Source: Malaya genurostris (taxonomy: Eukaryota; Arthropoda; Insecta; Diptera; Culicidae). Taken from it: 64,000 nucleotides of DNA. The notes beneath the pieces were generated by a model. That model was not told the DNA's origin and searched no databases. It was given only the letters and a program-made list of their open reading frames with translations. The position numbers and the translations under genes were made by a program. Below, piece by piece: positions 1-10,455 of this stretch. The stretch covers positions 110,539,067 to 110,603,066 of the forward strand of contig NC_080571.1 in assembly GCF_030247185.1 (NCBI RefSeq), given 5' to 3'. How positions within the stretch are numbered: position 1 is the stretch's first letter; the number at the start of each line of letters is the position of its first letter.

Positions 1-712
1 CGATTTCTGACAATCAACTGTAAATTTGGAAGATCAGAAGTGAAAATATTATACAAGATTGGAGCTACGCTCGAACCCTGCGGAACACCGGCTCGTACGG
101 AATGCTTTTTCTATGCCTAGAAGAGCAACTCCAGTGGATAACCCAGAAGATTTATTTGCTTTTATCATGTTCGTAACTCTTAAAAGTTGATGAGTAGTTG
201 AATGTTCATGACGAAATCCAAACTTCTCTGGAAAAAAATTGAATTCTCATTTATATGAGACATCATTCTCAACAATATAATTTTTTCAAAAAGTTTAGTG
301 ATAGAAGAAAGTAAGCTAATTGGTCGATAACTTGATGTTTCTGCTGGGTTTTTATCAGGTTTGAGGATAGGAATTACTTTAGCGTTTTTCCATCTTTTTG
401 GAAAGTAAGCTAAAGAAAAACACTCGTTGAAAATTTTAACCAAGAGTCTCAAGGCAACATCGGGAAGATTTTTAATGAGAATATTAAATATTCCATCATT
501 ACCAGGAGCCTTCATGTTTTTAAGTTTCCTAATGATTGACTTAATTTCATTAAAATTCGTCTCAATAATGTCATTTAGTAATAACACTTGAGTTGAAATA
601 TGATCATATTTCAGTGAGACTTCATTTTCAATAGGACTCACAACGTTCAAATTAAAATTGAGGACACTCTCGAACTGCTGAGCAAGTTTTTGAGCTTTTT
701 CGCCATTTGTAT
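1..712 (-). pseudogene. Jockey-like non-LTR retrotransposon, reverse transcriptase fragment
   Basis: This is the N-terminal half of a reverse transcriptase read on the minus strand. Near 690 it shows a linker (KAQKLAQQFESVLNF), then the RT entry motif MKAPGNDGIF at about 500, and SYRPISLLSSITKLFEKI at about 310-360. The main frame stops at 180, but the next frame continues with FRHEHSTTHQLLRVTNMIKA, so there is a frameshift near 200. At about 105-110 the polypeptide jumps from the motif-A lead-in (IEKAF) straight to motif B (AGVPQGSSVAPILYN) in another frame. An internal deletion has therefore removed the first catalytic aspartate region. The fragment runs off the window at position 1. The clade (Jockey) is judged from motif wording only. 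It cannot be functional. Confidence 0.85.
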
Positions 713-1264
713 TCCTCTAGCATTTTGATTAACTCATTGCACCGGCTAGGATCTATCATATGATCCGCTTATCACTCGCGTTATACCCAGCTTCTGTAAC
801 ATGAGGTTGCCATCGTAACTTCCGGTGTTTTCTCCTAATACCTCGATAGCCGTCATGATACTGGAATGTGTACAAGCTACTGATACTGGAAGACAAATTC
901 CAAACGTAAAATCTCTTGATCTTTTTTCCATAAATACGTTCATTTCTTAAGGCAATTTACATAAGTTTTTCTTCGCCGTAGCATCACATTTACATAGAAT
1001 TCTTATTATAATATAATACTTATAAAGTCACAACGATTTGAGTTTAATAAAACATATTCCTCTTATTTTTAAATATCATATTATTTGAATCAACCGATTA
1101 ACTGCTATAAATTATAAAATAAGCTGAAATTTTAATACATTATGTTATTGATTTTATAACCTATTTCGAGTTTGTTTCAGCACATCATTTTTATTAAAAT
1201 TTTGCTATTGGATGAACTAATGAACGCAGTAGGATTCAGAACTAAGTCTCGAAAGGGTCAATTA
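713..1264. other. Unassigned AT-rich interval between two retroelement fragments
   Basis: A 65-residue minus-strand ORF (746-943) has no motif I recognise. The rest is AT-rich DNA with no tandem or inverted structure I can see. It may include the 3' untranslated remnant of the RNase H-bearing element that ends at 1265. Confidence 0.5.
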
Positions 1265-2370
1265 TTAAAATGACACTTCAATTGTCTTTATGAAATGATA
1301 GAGAAGTTTCATGTAAGAAAGGTCACGATAAGCAAAAATGTCTCGAGCTGGGACATTGGATCTGACATCACGATACTCCACGCATGTCCAAACGACATGA
1401 TCAATATCGCGATAACCTTCGCCACAAGCACAATGATTAGTCTCGGAAAGTCCAATTCGAAGGAGATGTGCATCTAACGTGTAGTGATTGGACATGAGCC
1501 TGGACACGACACGAATGAAATCTCTACTCACATCCAGTCCCCTGAAATAGAGATGGGCAATTCGTTCGCGAACGGTTCAAAAGAACCAGTTCTTTTGAAA
1601 GAATGAATGATCAATAGTTCTTTTTTTAGAACGGTAGTTCTCTACTCTGAACCATGCCTTTGTCGATATTTCAGGAATAATTAAGTGCATTCACCAACCC
1701 AGATCATCTTTATCCCAAGAAGCTTGCCAGCTGGCAAGTGTTCTTTGGCGAGACGCGCTATAGAATTCGTTGAAAGCAATCGGTCGCTCATAAATTTCAC
1801 CTTCAATAGCACCACGTTTGGCTAAACTATCGGCTCTTTCATTGTCTGGAATGGAGCAATGAGCCGGGACCCAAACTTTTGTGATTTGATTATTTTATAT
1901 TCAAAATGTCGTTCAGACACTGTTTTATTTTGCCCAAGAAAAACGGTTCATTTTTGCCAGCAGCGTTTGAGCGAATGGCTTCAATTGCACTCAGACTATC
2001 TGTGAAGAGATAATAATGGTTTGGAGATAACGTGACGATTACACTCAAACTATAATGAACTGCTGCTAGCTCTGCTATATAAACAGATGCAGGTTTTTGA
2101 AGCTTAAATGAAGCCGAAACATTATTGTTGAATATACCAAACCCAGTAGCCTCTTCAATTCGTGATCCGTCCGTGAAAAACATTTTCTCAGAGTCAATAT
2201 GCCTGAACTTACCTAAAAATATTATTGGAACTTCGAGAGCGTAGATGTTCCGGGATTCCACGCACTTCGTTCTGCATGGATGTGTCGAAAAATATAGTTG
2301 AATCAGGGACATTTAGGAGGGTGTCACGGATAGGAATATATCTTGAAGGGTTGGTTTTTCTGTGACATAT
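1265..2370 (-). pseudogene. I/LOA-type non-LTR element: RNase H and C-terminal zinc-knuckle fragment
   Basis: Read on the minus strand, this is the 3' end of an ORF2. From about 2360 to 2260 there is a connector (PSRYIPIRDTLLNVP). A frameshift near 2260 leads into an RNase H domain with FFTDGS (first Asp), IAELAAVHYSL (Glu) and FTDSLSAIEAI (second Asp). A second frame change near 1885 leads to the His-loop segment VPAHCSIPDNERADSLA. Next come WQASWDKDDLGW, a 100-bp insertion, and FRGLDVSRDFIRV. The tail has a Cys-His motif (CACGEGYRDIDHVVWTC) and ends at 1265. All RNase H hallmark residues can be seen, but in three frames, so this is a dead 5'-truncated copy. It cannot be the same copy as the RT fragment at 1-712, because RNase H lies upstream of that RT in the reading direction. 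Confidence 0.88.
1547..1646. mobile_element. 100-bp palindrome-rich insertion with 5-bp target duplication
   Basis: The retroelement frame is interrupted between KAWF and FRGLDV by 100 bp, flanked on both sides by CTGAA (1542-1546 and 1647-1651). Removing the insert and one CTGAA rejoins the frame. The insert is dominated by GAAC/GTTC motifs, for example TTCGCGAACGGTTC and AAGAACCAGTTCTTTT. Its ends are only weakly inverted (TAGAGA-like). The family is unknown to me; it behaves like a very short non-autonomous DNA element. Confidence 0.7.
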
Positions 2371-2952
2371 GGTTAAAATATACTGTCATAAATCTTGTTT
2401 GAGTTTGAGCTCGACTAGTTTTTCGAAGTTACTAATAATCAGGGGATACTACCGCATTGTTACTGTGATGTTGCTTGTGAATCGCAATAGTGATCCTTAT
2501 TGATATATAATATATTTGTTCATAATCATTCGTTGCCTTCTCTACTGTACTAGTCGCTGTCTGGCTATCGCCTAAGTTTACGTTATTTGTAATTAACATA
2601 GTAAAAAAAGATTAAGTTATTTGGGATTTGGATCGTAAAAAAAATTACGTTAATCGAATATTTCATATATGGAGGTTTGAGTGTAACTCGTTTGAAATGC
2701 GAAATTTATTCATTTCTTCAAACATTGATTTTAAATTGGTTTTAGTTTATGCCAACGTTTTGTCGGTATGTTGATTTGTTTTCAAGAAAATTATTTGACA
2801 CGTTCTTTGAATTATTCATTGGTTAAAATTTATTATTTCATCCTTGTTGAACTAGACGTGTGAAAACTGACGTCTCGGACGAAACAAGTTTTAGCTTGCT
2901 AGACGTTTAGACATTACACTCTGGTACAATAGCAAGAAGTGTTTTGCAAGTA
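2371..2952. other. Unassigned AT-rich interval
   Basis: No ORF or repeat could be recognised up to about 2850. At 2867-2905 there is a small structure: stem GUC/GAC around UCG, then GAAA, then a CAAG/CUUG hairpin. It lies between two copies of TAGACGT and resembles a damaged hammerhead core (see findings). Confidence 0.4.
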
Positions 2953-3026
2953 GTTTAGCGTCAGGTCGCGCTAGCATTTCAACATAAACTGCTACGCACT
3001 GATGAGTCGAAAACGAAACGTAAAAT
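2953..3026 (+). ncRNA. Hammerhead-ribozyme-like fold, probably degenerate
   Basis: The two conserved hammerhead core strings are present in order: CTGATGA (2999-3005) and GAAA (3015-3018). They are separated by a 2-bp stem II (G3006-C3014, T3007-A3013) with loop CGAAA. The strand 2953-2960 can pair with 3019-3026 as stem III (7 of 8 positions, counting two G-U pairs, with one A-A mismatch). It is followed by TC, giving a canonical GTC cleavage triplet ending at 2962. Stem I is formed by 2968-2976 with 2990-2997 (GCG and TAGCA against TGCTA and CGC, one bulged C). The anomaly is five unpaired bases, 2963-2967, between the cleavage triplet and stem I; they end in a second GTC. Penelope-like elements and retrozymes are known hammerhead carriers, but I see no such reverse transcriptase here. 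Confidence 0.4.
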
Positions 3027-3399
3027 CAAATCATAATGGCTATGTGCAGCATAAATTTGGGGTAAAGTTTTTTTCCCTTCAAACTATCACTTAAATTTGT
3101 ACCGAAGTACAGTGTCTTTATTGGTGCTGTCCCGGACATAAATAAATATACAGCATGCTGGTGGGTTTCAGCTAGTTGTAGTATTACGCACATATGACTG
3201 TTTTTGATTCTTTTACGTTTCTTCTTCGACAGCAGTTTTCATTTATTTTATATAAGGAGTGTATCGAAAATAAACTATCCACAAATTTTTCTTTCGAATT
3301 CTGATAAAAAACGATATTTTATTTAAACTAAAAATTGATCCTTTATTGTACGAGGTTAAACTTGAGCATAATGAAAACCGGACGAAATTTAAGTTATTC

Positions 3400-4369
3400 C
3401 TTCACGAATTATTGAACTTTTGATCGAACGCTTCTCACCAAGTTCCGGACAAGTGTTGCATCGCATTTTTTGAACGCTTGAGCCCAAATTTTTTTGAACT
3501 CCTGCATGTTCCCAGCTGCCTTACCAGTCTTCTTGAAGACCCTCTTCACGATTGCCCAGTAATGTTCGATGGGTCGAAGCTTAGGGCAGTTTGGTGGATT
3601 GATATTTTTCTAAACAAAATGTATACCCTTTTCCGCAAGCCAATTGAGGGTGTTTTTGGCATAGTGAGCCGGCGCTAAATCCGGCCAAAACAGTGGAGGT
3701 GTACTATGCTTCTTATATAAAGGCAGCAATCTCTTCTGGAGACACTCAGATCAATAGATTTCTGCATTTATAGTTCCGATAGTATGAAAAATGGTTGACT
3801 TCAAACCACAGGGACATATTGCTTGCCATACCAGTACCTTTCGATCGAATTTTTTCACTTAAATCGACCTGTCCGCATCGCTCACATCCTCCCCAACGAC
3901 GACAGTAAAGTATTGTGGACCTGGAAGGGTTTTTGAGTCCCATCGTCCATCAAAACGCATGGCTCCGGACACTGCAAAAGACGGGAATACAATTTCCGGG
4001 CTCTTGTTGCTGCTCGCTTATTCTGTTCTACACTTTGTTTTGAGATTTTCTGCTTCTTGTAGGTCTTCAGGTGATTTCGCCTCTTGATACGCTGGATCAT
4101 TCCGACACTCGTTTCTGATTTTTTGGCCAAATCACGTATTGACATTGATTTGTTCTTCATGATTAGAGATACCACTTTTTGGTCCAGTTTCGATGGGTTT
4201 TCTGTCTCTTCCTGGTAGCTCATCCAAAGAATAGTGTTCCCCAAACTTATTAATGATGGTTTTAACACTGGCATGATGAATTCCCAACCGCTTCGTCAAT
4301 TTTCGCTTAGTAATACCCTTCTCACTTTGTCCAGAACCTTAATTTTCACTTCCTTTTCAATACGCGACA
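3400..4369 (-). pseudogene. DD37E transposase, decayed
   Basis: The protein begins MSRIEKEVKIKVLD near 4369, then shifts frame into a helix-turn-helix and linker region (PSKLDQKVVSLIMKNKSMS, VGMIQRIKRRNHLKTYKKQK). The first catalytic Asp lies in VLMDDGT; its usual Glu/Thr context is altered and sequence is missing after it. The second is in FWPDLAPAHYAKNTLNW and the third acidic residue is in CPKLRPIEHYWAIVKR. Counting from the Asp of WPD to the Glu of RPIE gives exactly 37 residues between, the signature of the mosquito ITmD37E group. At least one stop (FV*KN), a frameshift and the region after the first Asp are damaged, so no functional protein is expected. Confidence 0.88.
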
Positions 4370-4422
4370 TTTTGAAAACGCAGAATTTCAACCGCACAAA
4401 CAAGTAAACAAACGAAAGCTGA

Positions 4423-4492
4423 CGCATGTATTTGTGATGGTTTTTTATGCATGCTGTGATCTGAGCATAAAAAACCATCACAAATACATGCG
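4423..4492. repeat. Perfect 28-bp inverted repeat with 14-nt loop
   Basis: The arm 4423-4450 is the exact reverse complement of 4465-4492; the loop is 4451-4464. It lies between the transposon end and the transposase start. The sister copy at 20.18-20.25 kb has only one of the two arms, so the palindrome arose after the copies separated. Confidence 0.95.
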
Positions 4493-4536
4493 TCCAACAC
4501 AAATGTATGTGGATAGCTTATTTTTGATACACTCCT

Positions 4537-7361
4537 ACTATATCACTACTGAGTTGAATTCGCTCTAAACAACGGTGTTGTGACCAACCTGGTTAAAGAA
4601 TTAGGTTCAAAATGGACCCGATATTCTTATCAATATCGTTGAAATTCGGAATAAACTTCGAACAAACGGTTTGACAGCAGTTAGGATAAAAATTAGGCTT
4701 GGTTCAGCGTCAAGCAGAAATGGCATTAGTATTTTATGATTTATAAGCACGATAGTGTAATACTGTTTCGTTTAATTTGTCTCCAAAAATACGAGACATA
4801 TTTGAAAAGTAAGGCACGTTTGCGTAAATTTCAAAATCAACCAATCATGTACTACTCAGGTGTTGTCATTTGTTCACGATAATCGATGCACTTGCCAGTT
4901 GAGAATTTTGAATGCTAAAGGATCTTCAGCTGCTTTAGTTATTACGTCGAGAATCATGCTTAGTGCATGAACCAAATAAGTAAACGAACGGATAGAAGTT
5001 GGGTGTCAGTGCCACAGTCAAAACTCAAGAGAAAATAAAAGATTCTCAATGGAAATATGTTTCACGACATTCATTTCTCACATTGAAAAATGTGGGAATT
5101 ATGACGTACTTAAGACCGCCGTTGCAAATTAGTTCAGCTTGCAGGCGGTGAGCATCTATGTTGGAGGGTTAAAGAAGATGATGCCTCGCAATAAATGGCA
5201 ATCATGTGCAAAAATGAAGTTGATTTGTAGGAATCAAAATGTACTTAAACAACCTGCTTTAGATGATTATAATTTTTCTCATGGTAGTACGGTTCCTACT
5301 TTTCGTGTGTCTGTCACGTAAATAGAAACTAAAGCCGACGATATCAAATTTCAGGATATCAAAATGTTTCAACATTTTTCACCTGTGCCTGAATTTCATT
5401 CTATACTTTTTGCCATAGTGAAAGAAAGAAAAAAAACATGTCTTCGTCAAACCACATGCCCTATCGGTATGGAAATTCGAAATCATTCACCTCACTTCTT
5501 CCACATTTGCGTAACTTGAAACATTCCGGCTTAATCCGGCGCACGAATGAACAACGTTCGAACATTCGACGAGAAACTGAATATTCAGTTGGCAAACCAA
5601 AGGCACCCTTCAGATCGTTTGCTCTATTTTCTAATTCCCGTTCACGTACACACAAGCGGAGGACGATGTAGATAAATTAATTCAATTTCAAACCACAAAT
5701 CGTCGGAGGGAAGCATTCCCTCGTCAAGGATCGTTCGGCTTGGATTTGATCTGGAATGGTTTGGTTTTGTCCAGCTGAAGAGGCACTTCTCGGACTGATT
5801 GTAGTGACAAAGAAGAGGAGAAGTGTTTGCTAATCAAATTAGTTCGCAGATAAGTTCTTGTCCAGTGCATTCCTATAAAAGTTAATTTGATTCGATAGTT
5901 TGACGGTTAAACCGAGTGTCGTTCATTTGTCCGAAGCTGGTATCGTTTCCTAGCGGAGCCATCGATTGACTGCTGCTCTGCATAAAATAATCAGTCCCAG
6001 AATTTACCATCCAATCAATGAATTGCATGTAAACTGGAACTGGAACGAAGATTGGTCTGGTTTTGTTTCGTTACAATGCTGTTTTGGTCTTGTTGGATCA
6101 CAATGGGTCAATCAAATTTGAAAATCATTGGAGAGAGAAAATATGCAACCGTCAATGGTTCAGGAAAGTATGACCATTTTCTATAAGATTCACATTCGAT
6201 TATCTTGCATTCCAATGCTGAATGACAGGCTTGGAGAAGCTGTGTTCAGAGGTTAACATGGCATTGCGGTTTTGTCATTCGATCTATCAACCAAGAATAG
6301 TAGAATTTCGTAATTTCGATCAGTTTCGAGTGATGCGCTGTTTGATTGTAATTAAATTATGTACTGCACGACACGGCGCCAATTGAATTAGACAAACCGC
6401 TGTACTCTTCAGTATGTTAAGAACTCTTACTTTACTCTGGGTTGGGTTGATTCCAAACAAAGGCAGTTTGGGCTGGTTTTCAAAAAGCAGTATCATAAAC
6501 GAGCCATTTCTGAAGGCTGAAATTCAATTATTTTCCTGGATGTGCAATGCATGATGCAAATCCATTGTTTAAACAATTTGAGTTTTTAATTTTTTTGTGA
6601 ATGTGCGTCATCTCACGAGAGATAACGAAAGTTTAATTTACAGCAGATTACTGAATCCACGTTCGTTCGTTGTTTTCTAAAAATCGTCGATTTTCCCGAA
6701 AATGAATAAAATGAAGAATTCATTCCAACAACCTCATGTTCTCTTGTTTACTTTCAAAACAAACGAAAAGAGTCGAAGCCTTTCACTTCGACAAAAGATA
6801 GTGTCAATGCCAATGTCGATTGTTTTCCTATAAGGCGACAGTAAAACATTGTCTGTAGGTAAAGTCATTCGAATTTAAATTGTCATTATTTCTTTAATAT
6901 TATGAAAATCGAAGTTATTATATTCTATAACTTCTCAGAACTCTTCGGAAATCAGACTATACTGTAGATATGAGCGCCAACCAATAAAAATTATTGTGAG
7001 TCGTTTCCTGTCACTATCGATTCTACAGGCTTCGGTTGAATATCGATAATGCATAGTATACGACTACGATTTCCACTGAAAATCGAAAATGAATGAAATG
7101 GCTAACGATAGAAAGAACACCATTTTTGAAGTACTGTAATATTTAAAAAAGTGACAAATATTAAGAAATCTCGACAATCATCGATTCGGAGTTGTATGAG
7201 TTTCGCAAAGAAATCGTTTTATGCATCGTATTATAATAGTAGGATGTACATATTAACCCAAAATACAATAAAACTTTGAATTTGAACAGTATCTAACGAG
7301 GAAAACATAATAAAAAATGACATTCGAATAAATTATGAAATTAAAACTGCGAAAAAGCTAC
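4537..7361. other. 2.8 kb unassigned DNA with a possible TATA promoter at 5874
   Basis: I see no recognisable gene. Short ORFs (5139-5321, 5438-5671) lack motifs, and the second is open on both strands. TATAAAAG sits at 5874-5881, downstream of a GC-richer stretch (5700-5870), in a context that looks promoter-like; no good initiator or following coding region was found. The interval could be intronic or intergenic host DNA. Confidence 0.35.
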
Positions 7362-7435
7362 CGCAGAGACGGGATTCGATTCCCGCTGTTAGCTCCTCTC
7401 CAGGGTAATCGTTTTGCCAATTATACTACCCTGCA
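7362..7435 (-). pseudogene. tRNA-like sequence with Pol III terminator (tRNA pseudogene or SINE head)
   Basis: On the minus strand, a 7-bp acceptor stem pairs TGCAGGG with CTCTGCG (two wobble pairs). An A-box-like TAGTATAATTGG and a B-box-like GGGAATCGAATCCC are correctly ordered. The T-loop has one base too many and the anticodon arm does not form a clean 5-bp stem, so it is not a working tRNA. A TTTTT run follows the 3' end (plus-strand A run near 7352-7356), as in Pol III units. Confidence 0.55.
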
Positions 7436-7757
7436 TATGAAAAACTCGAAGAAACAGCTTAAATGAACAGAAGAAGCGAGCGTGTTCAACTATGTTAGGA
7501 TGTCACGCAGTTCAATTATAGTCATATTTCCATGGGAACTCTTCCGAATGCAAACACTACACGTCGCATCGCAAATTTATTTTCAGTATCCGCTTTGCCG
7601 TCAGGAGCTGTTTTCCTCATTCGATACTGATCAAATTGAAAATTAGCACCAGGCGGCACTCCGTTCTAAGAAAAATAAAATTTATAGACAATAAAAATAC
7701 AACGCATCCTCGGTAGCCGGCTATCCAGAGTAATAAACACGTGATAATATTATTCGA

Positions 7758-8081
7758 ATGTTTACTAATGTACTACCCCTTCCTGCGATGCACGTGGTAT
7801 TTTCGTTTTTTTTAGTAGCAACATGTATCGAACTAACAATCCTTTCCTTCCTAGGAAGATCTTTATTCAGACGTGACTGCGGTTGGTATTTTGATCAGTA
7901 TGCACGGATTAAAGCATTGTTATTTTGCGTCCAGATATTGAATGAGTCGAGCTTTAGTTCACAGGATTTGCAAGATGATTGTAAAAACAAATCAATTCCA
8001 GCAAATTTCGGTATCCGATTTTTAGATGCAAAAACCGTAAAATCTCTTCTATATTTGGTTCAAAACTGTTTCAATTCATAG
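7758..8081 (+). CDS. Orphan 107-aa ORF with hydrophobic N-terminus
   Basis: This product is not recognised. It begins MFTNVLPLPAMHVVF and has a hydrophobic stretch at about residues 8-31 that could act as a signal peptide or anchor. Five cysteines follow (CGWYFDQYARIKALLFCVQ and later). The segment ARIKALLFCVQILNESS is loosely reminiscent of the start of ligand-binding domains of family C receptors, but it is too short and too weak to assign. There is no flanking exon or splice evidence I can defend, and no transposon motif. It could be a first exon of a host gene or a chance ORF. Confidence 0.2.
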   Translation: MFTNVLPLPAMHVVFSFFLVATCIELTILSFLGRSLFRRDCGWYFDQYARIKALLFCVQILNESSFSSQDLQDDCKNKSIPANFGIRFLDAKTVKSLLYLVQNCFNS

Positions 8082-8089
8082 CTTATGTT

Positions 8090-8340
8090 AGTTGCTGGAA
8101 AACAAACCGATTTCAGCCACACCGGCTCTCTGAATCCTGTCCCGGAAGTACCAAAAATATTGGTCGAAAACTTAAAAACGGAAAACTTTTAACTTTCTCA
8201 GAAACAGCTGAGTTGATTTTCACAAGCTTAGACTCAAATAAGAGAGTTAACTTATATAAAAATAGACTGCTTTTGATCATTGTTTGGATCTCACTTTCGG
8301 TTCCGGAACAACTTGATATGTGTTTAAAATTTTAAACCAT
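8090..8340 (+). repeat. Diverged unit of the CCGATTTTCACAAACTTAG repeat family
   Basis: It contains TTGATTTTCACAAGCTTAGA, a TTTGGATCTCACTTTCGG segment and TTCCGGAACAACTTGATAT. These are in the same order as the repeat units at 23.84-24.48 kb (pseudo-periodic 150-180 bp). Its own termini cannot be seen. Confidence 0.6.
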
Positions 8341-9479
8341 CATTTAGAGCAAAATTGGCAACAATGAGAAAAATATTTACATTTTGTGCTGATTTAAAAA
8401 AATGGTTTTTTAAAGCATTATACATTCTTGACCATAATACCTTATGAAATGGCTAATTGTTAGTTCTAAAGCTTACCGTAAAATATAAAGAAAATGAATG
8501 CTCGAAGCCAAATTTCACACGAGAAGCCTTCTATAAGTACTCAATCAAATGGTCAGCCGGAAATGGCGTAACATGTGTGGAGTTGTGGAGCATCAAAACG
8601 ATTAAACAGGGGCGGTGGAATAGATTTGACCCTGGTAAGGAGTTTAAAAATGGGGGTGATAATTTAGCCAAAGACTCTCAGTAGGGCTTTCGCCGCCACT
8701 GACACTGTGGTACCAAAAGATGTCCCTCTTCCAATTGGCTGTCACTTTCGGCTGTGTAATCTTGTATCTTGTAAGAACAAAGATACAGACAATTATTGAG
8801 AAATATTTTGTTAATGATTGTGAAAAAATTTTCAAGAGAGGTGACTGAGGACTTCGTGCAGAATTTGGAGGATGGAATCAAACCATTGCAACATCAAAGC
8901 AAAAGGATTTGATATATCCGAATAACAGTATGATGATTTAAATGAGTTGTCAGTTAATCCCGTGTTACGAGGAGCTTTTTGGAATCAGAAATCAATAGAA
9001 CTGCAATAATCCAGTTTTCATTTTAATATGTCGGAAAGTATGTAAATTGTTCTATTGAAATGTGCTACTACAGGTATTACTTAGTATATGTTTCTATCTT
9101 TTAGATTAATGATGTAGGAGTAGTAGTAGTAGTAAACTGCTTTTGCCTTATTCAACAATGCTGTTTTCCTAAAATTGTGAACAGAGCCCATGCAAACCGA
9201 ACAGAGTGCGAGTCGGTTCGATACTAGTTCTTGTTGTGTGGAGGGGTTTCTTTGAATGCGAACACACATATTCCTATGAGAACAATGACTTATGTATACG
9301 AAACTCTCGTTTCTGTTAGGAGAAACCAAGATAATGACATGAAATCATACAAAATTAGACATTGTTCGTAATTAATTTAACTTTCGATCATCGATAATCT
9401 AAAATATGTAATTGTATCTACTCGAATCGATGTGTATAAATATTTTCTTGAAGCAAGTGTAATGCAATGAAAAATCTAT
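8341..9479. other. Unassigned interval with a short (GTA)n tract
   Basis: No gene could be recognised. Overlapping ORFs on both strands at 8457-8881 lack motifs. A short imperfect (GTA)n microsatellite lies at about 9116-9135. Confidence 0.45.
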
Positions 9480-9599
9480 TTAACCCTAGAACGCTCTTTT
9501 GGGGTAGATTTCTACCGAAGAAATGACGGTATGTTTTAAATCCCAAATAACGTAAACTTTTTTTACGAACCAACTTCGTAAAAAGAGGTTTTTGCATCC

Positions 9600-10455
9600 A
9601 ACGATAACAATTTCCGGCTCCATGGAAATTACTACAATATGGGTATTTTTGGAACGGGATTGATGAGTAGATGACGGAAAACGATGTTTGAAGTGGTTCG
9701 GAAATCCAAGATGGCGACTTCCGGTTTGTCGATATTCCTTAAAAACTTTTACAATGTGAGTATTTTCGGAATGGGATTGATGAGTAGATGACGGAAAACA
9801 ATGTTTGAAGTGGTTCGGAAATCCAAGATGGCGACTTCCGGTTTGTCGATATTCCTTAAAAACTTTTACAATGTGGGTATTTTCGGAATGGGATTGATGA
9901 GTAGTTGACGGAAAACGATGTTCGAAGTGGTTCGGAAATCCAAGATGGCGACTTCCGGTTTGTCGATATTTCTTAAAAACCTTTACAATGTGGGTATTTT
10001 CGGAACGGGATTGATGAGTAGATGACAAAAAACGATGTTTGAAATGGTTCGGAAATCCAAGATTGCGACTTCCGGTTTGTCGATATTCCTTAAAAACCTT
10101 TACAATGTGGGTATTTTCAGAACGGGATTGATGAGTAGATGACGAAAAACGATGTTTGAAGTGGTTCGGAAATCCAAGATGGCATCTTCCGGTTTGTCGA
10201 TATTCCTTAAAAACCCTTACAATGTGAGTATTTTCGGAACGGGATTGATGAGTAGATGACGGAAACCGATGTTTTAATTGGTTCGGAAATCCAAGATGGC
10301 GATTTCCGGTTTGTCGATATTTCTTAAAACTTTTACAATGTGGGTATTTTCGGAACGGGATTGATGGGTAGATGACGGAAAAGGATGTTTGAAGTGGTTC
10401 GGAAGTCCAAGATGGCGACTTCCGGTATGTCGATATCCCTTAAAAACTTTTCAGG
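9600..10455 (+). repeat. 117-bp minisatellite array (left part)
   Basis: Units begin at 9641, 9758, 9875 and 9992, so the period is exactly 117 bp, with about seven units. The core reads GGGATTGATGAGTAGATGAC, then a TTTGAAGTGGTTCGGAAATC segment, then GACTTCCGGTTTGTCGATAT. Because 117 is divisible by three, the minus strand carries a chance 180-residue ORF with 39-residue repeats. The array is cut at 10455 by the LOA-like element and resumes at 15141. Confidence 0.95.

Larger units (their letters stand above)
3255..4536 (-). mobile_element. ITm DD37E transposon, copy 1
   Basis: The terminal inverted repeats are AGGAGTGTATCGAAAATAA at the left and its near-complement at the right, and both continue through CTATCCACA. 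The left end abuts TA; the right end reads CACTCCTA, so one T of the terminus or target duplication appears to be lost. The interior encodes a decayed transposase on the minus strand and is homologous to the copy at 20141-21309, which lies in the opposite orientation. The leader next to the right end carries a perfect inverted duplication. Confidence 0.9.

Noticed and set aside
5438..5671. Small basic protein on either strand
   Set aside because: The interval is open on both strands, has no domain, and no supporting context chooses a strand.
7758..8081. Family C receptor ligand-binding exon
   Set aside because: Similarity is a loose impression over about 17 residues; kept only as an orphan ORF with low confidence.
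9660..9710. Hammerhead core inside the minisatellite (TTGATGAG ... GGAAAAC)
   Set aside because: The invariant C and the GAAA context are altered in every unit and no flanking stems form.
9486..10028. A 180-residue protein made of 39-residue repeats
   Set aside because: It is the minus-strand reading of a 117-bp tandem repeat whose period happens to be a multiple of three; units outside the ORF carry stops.
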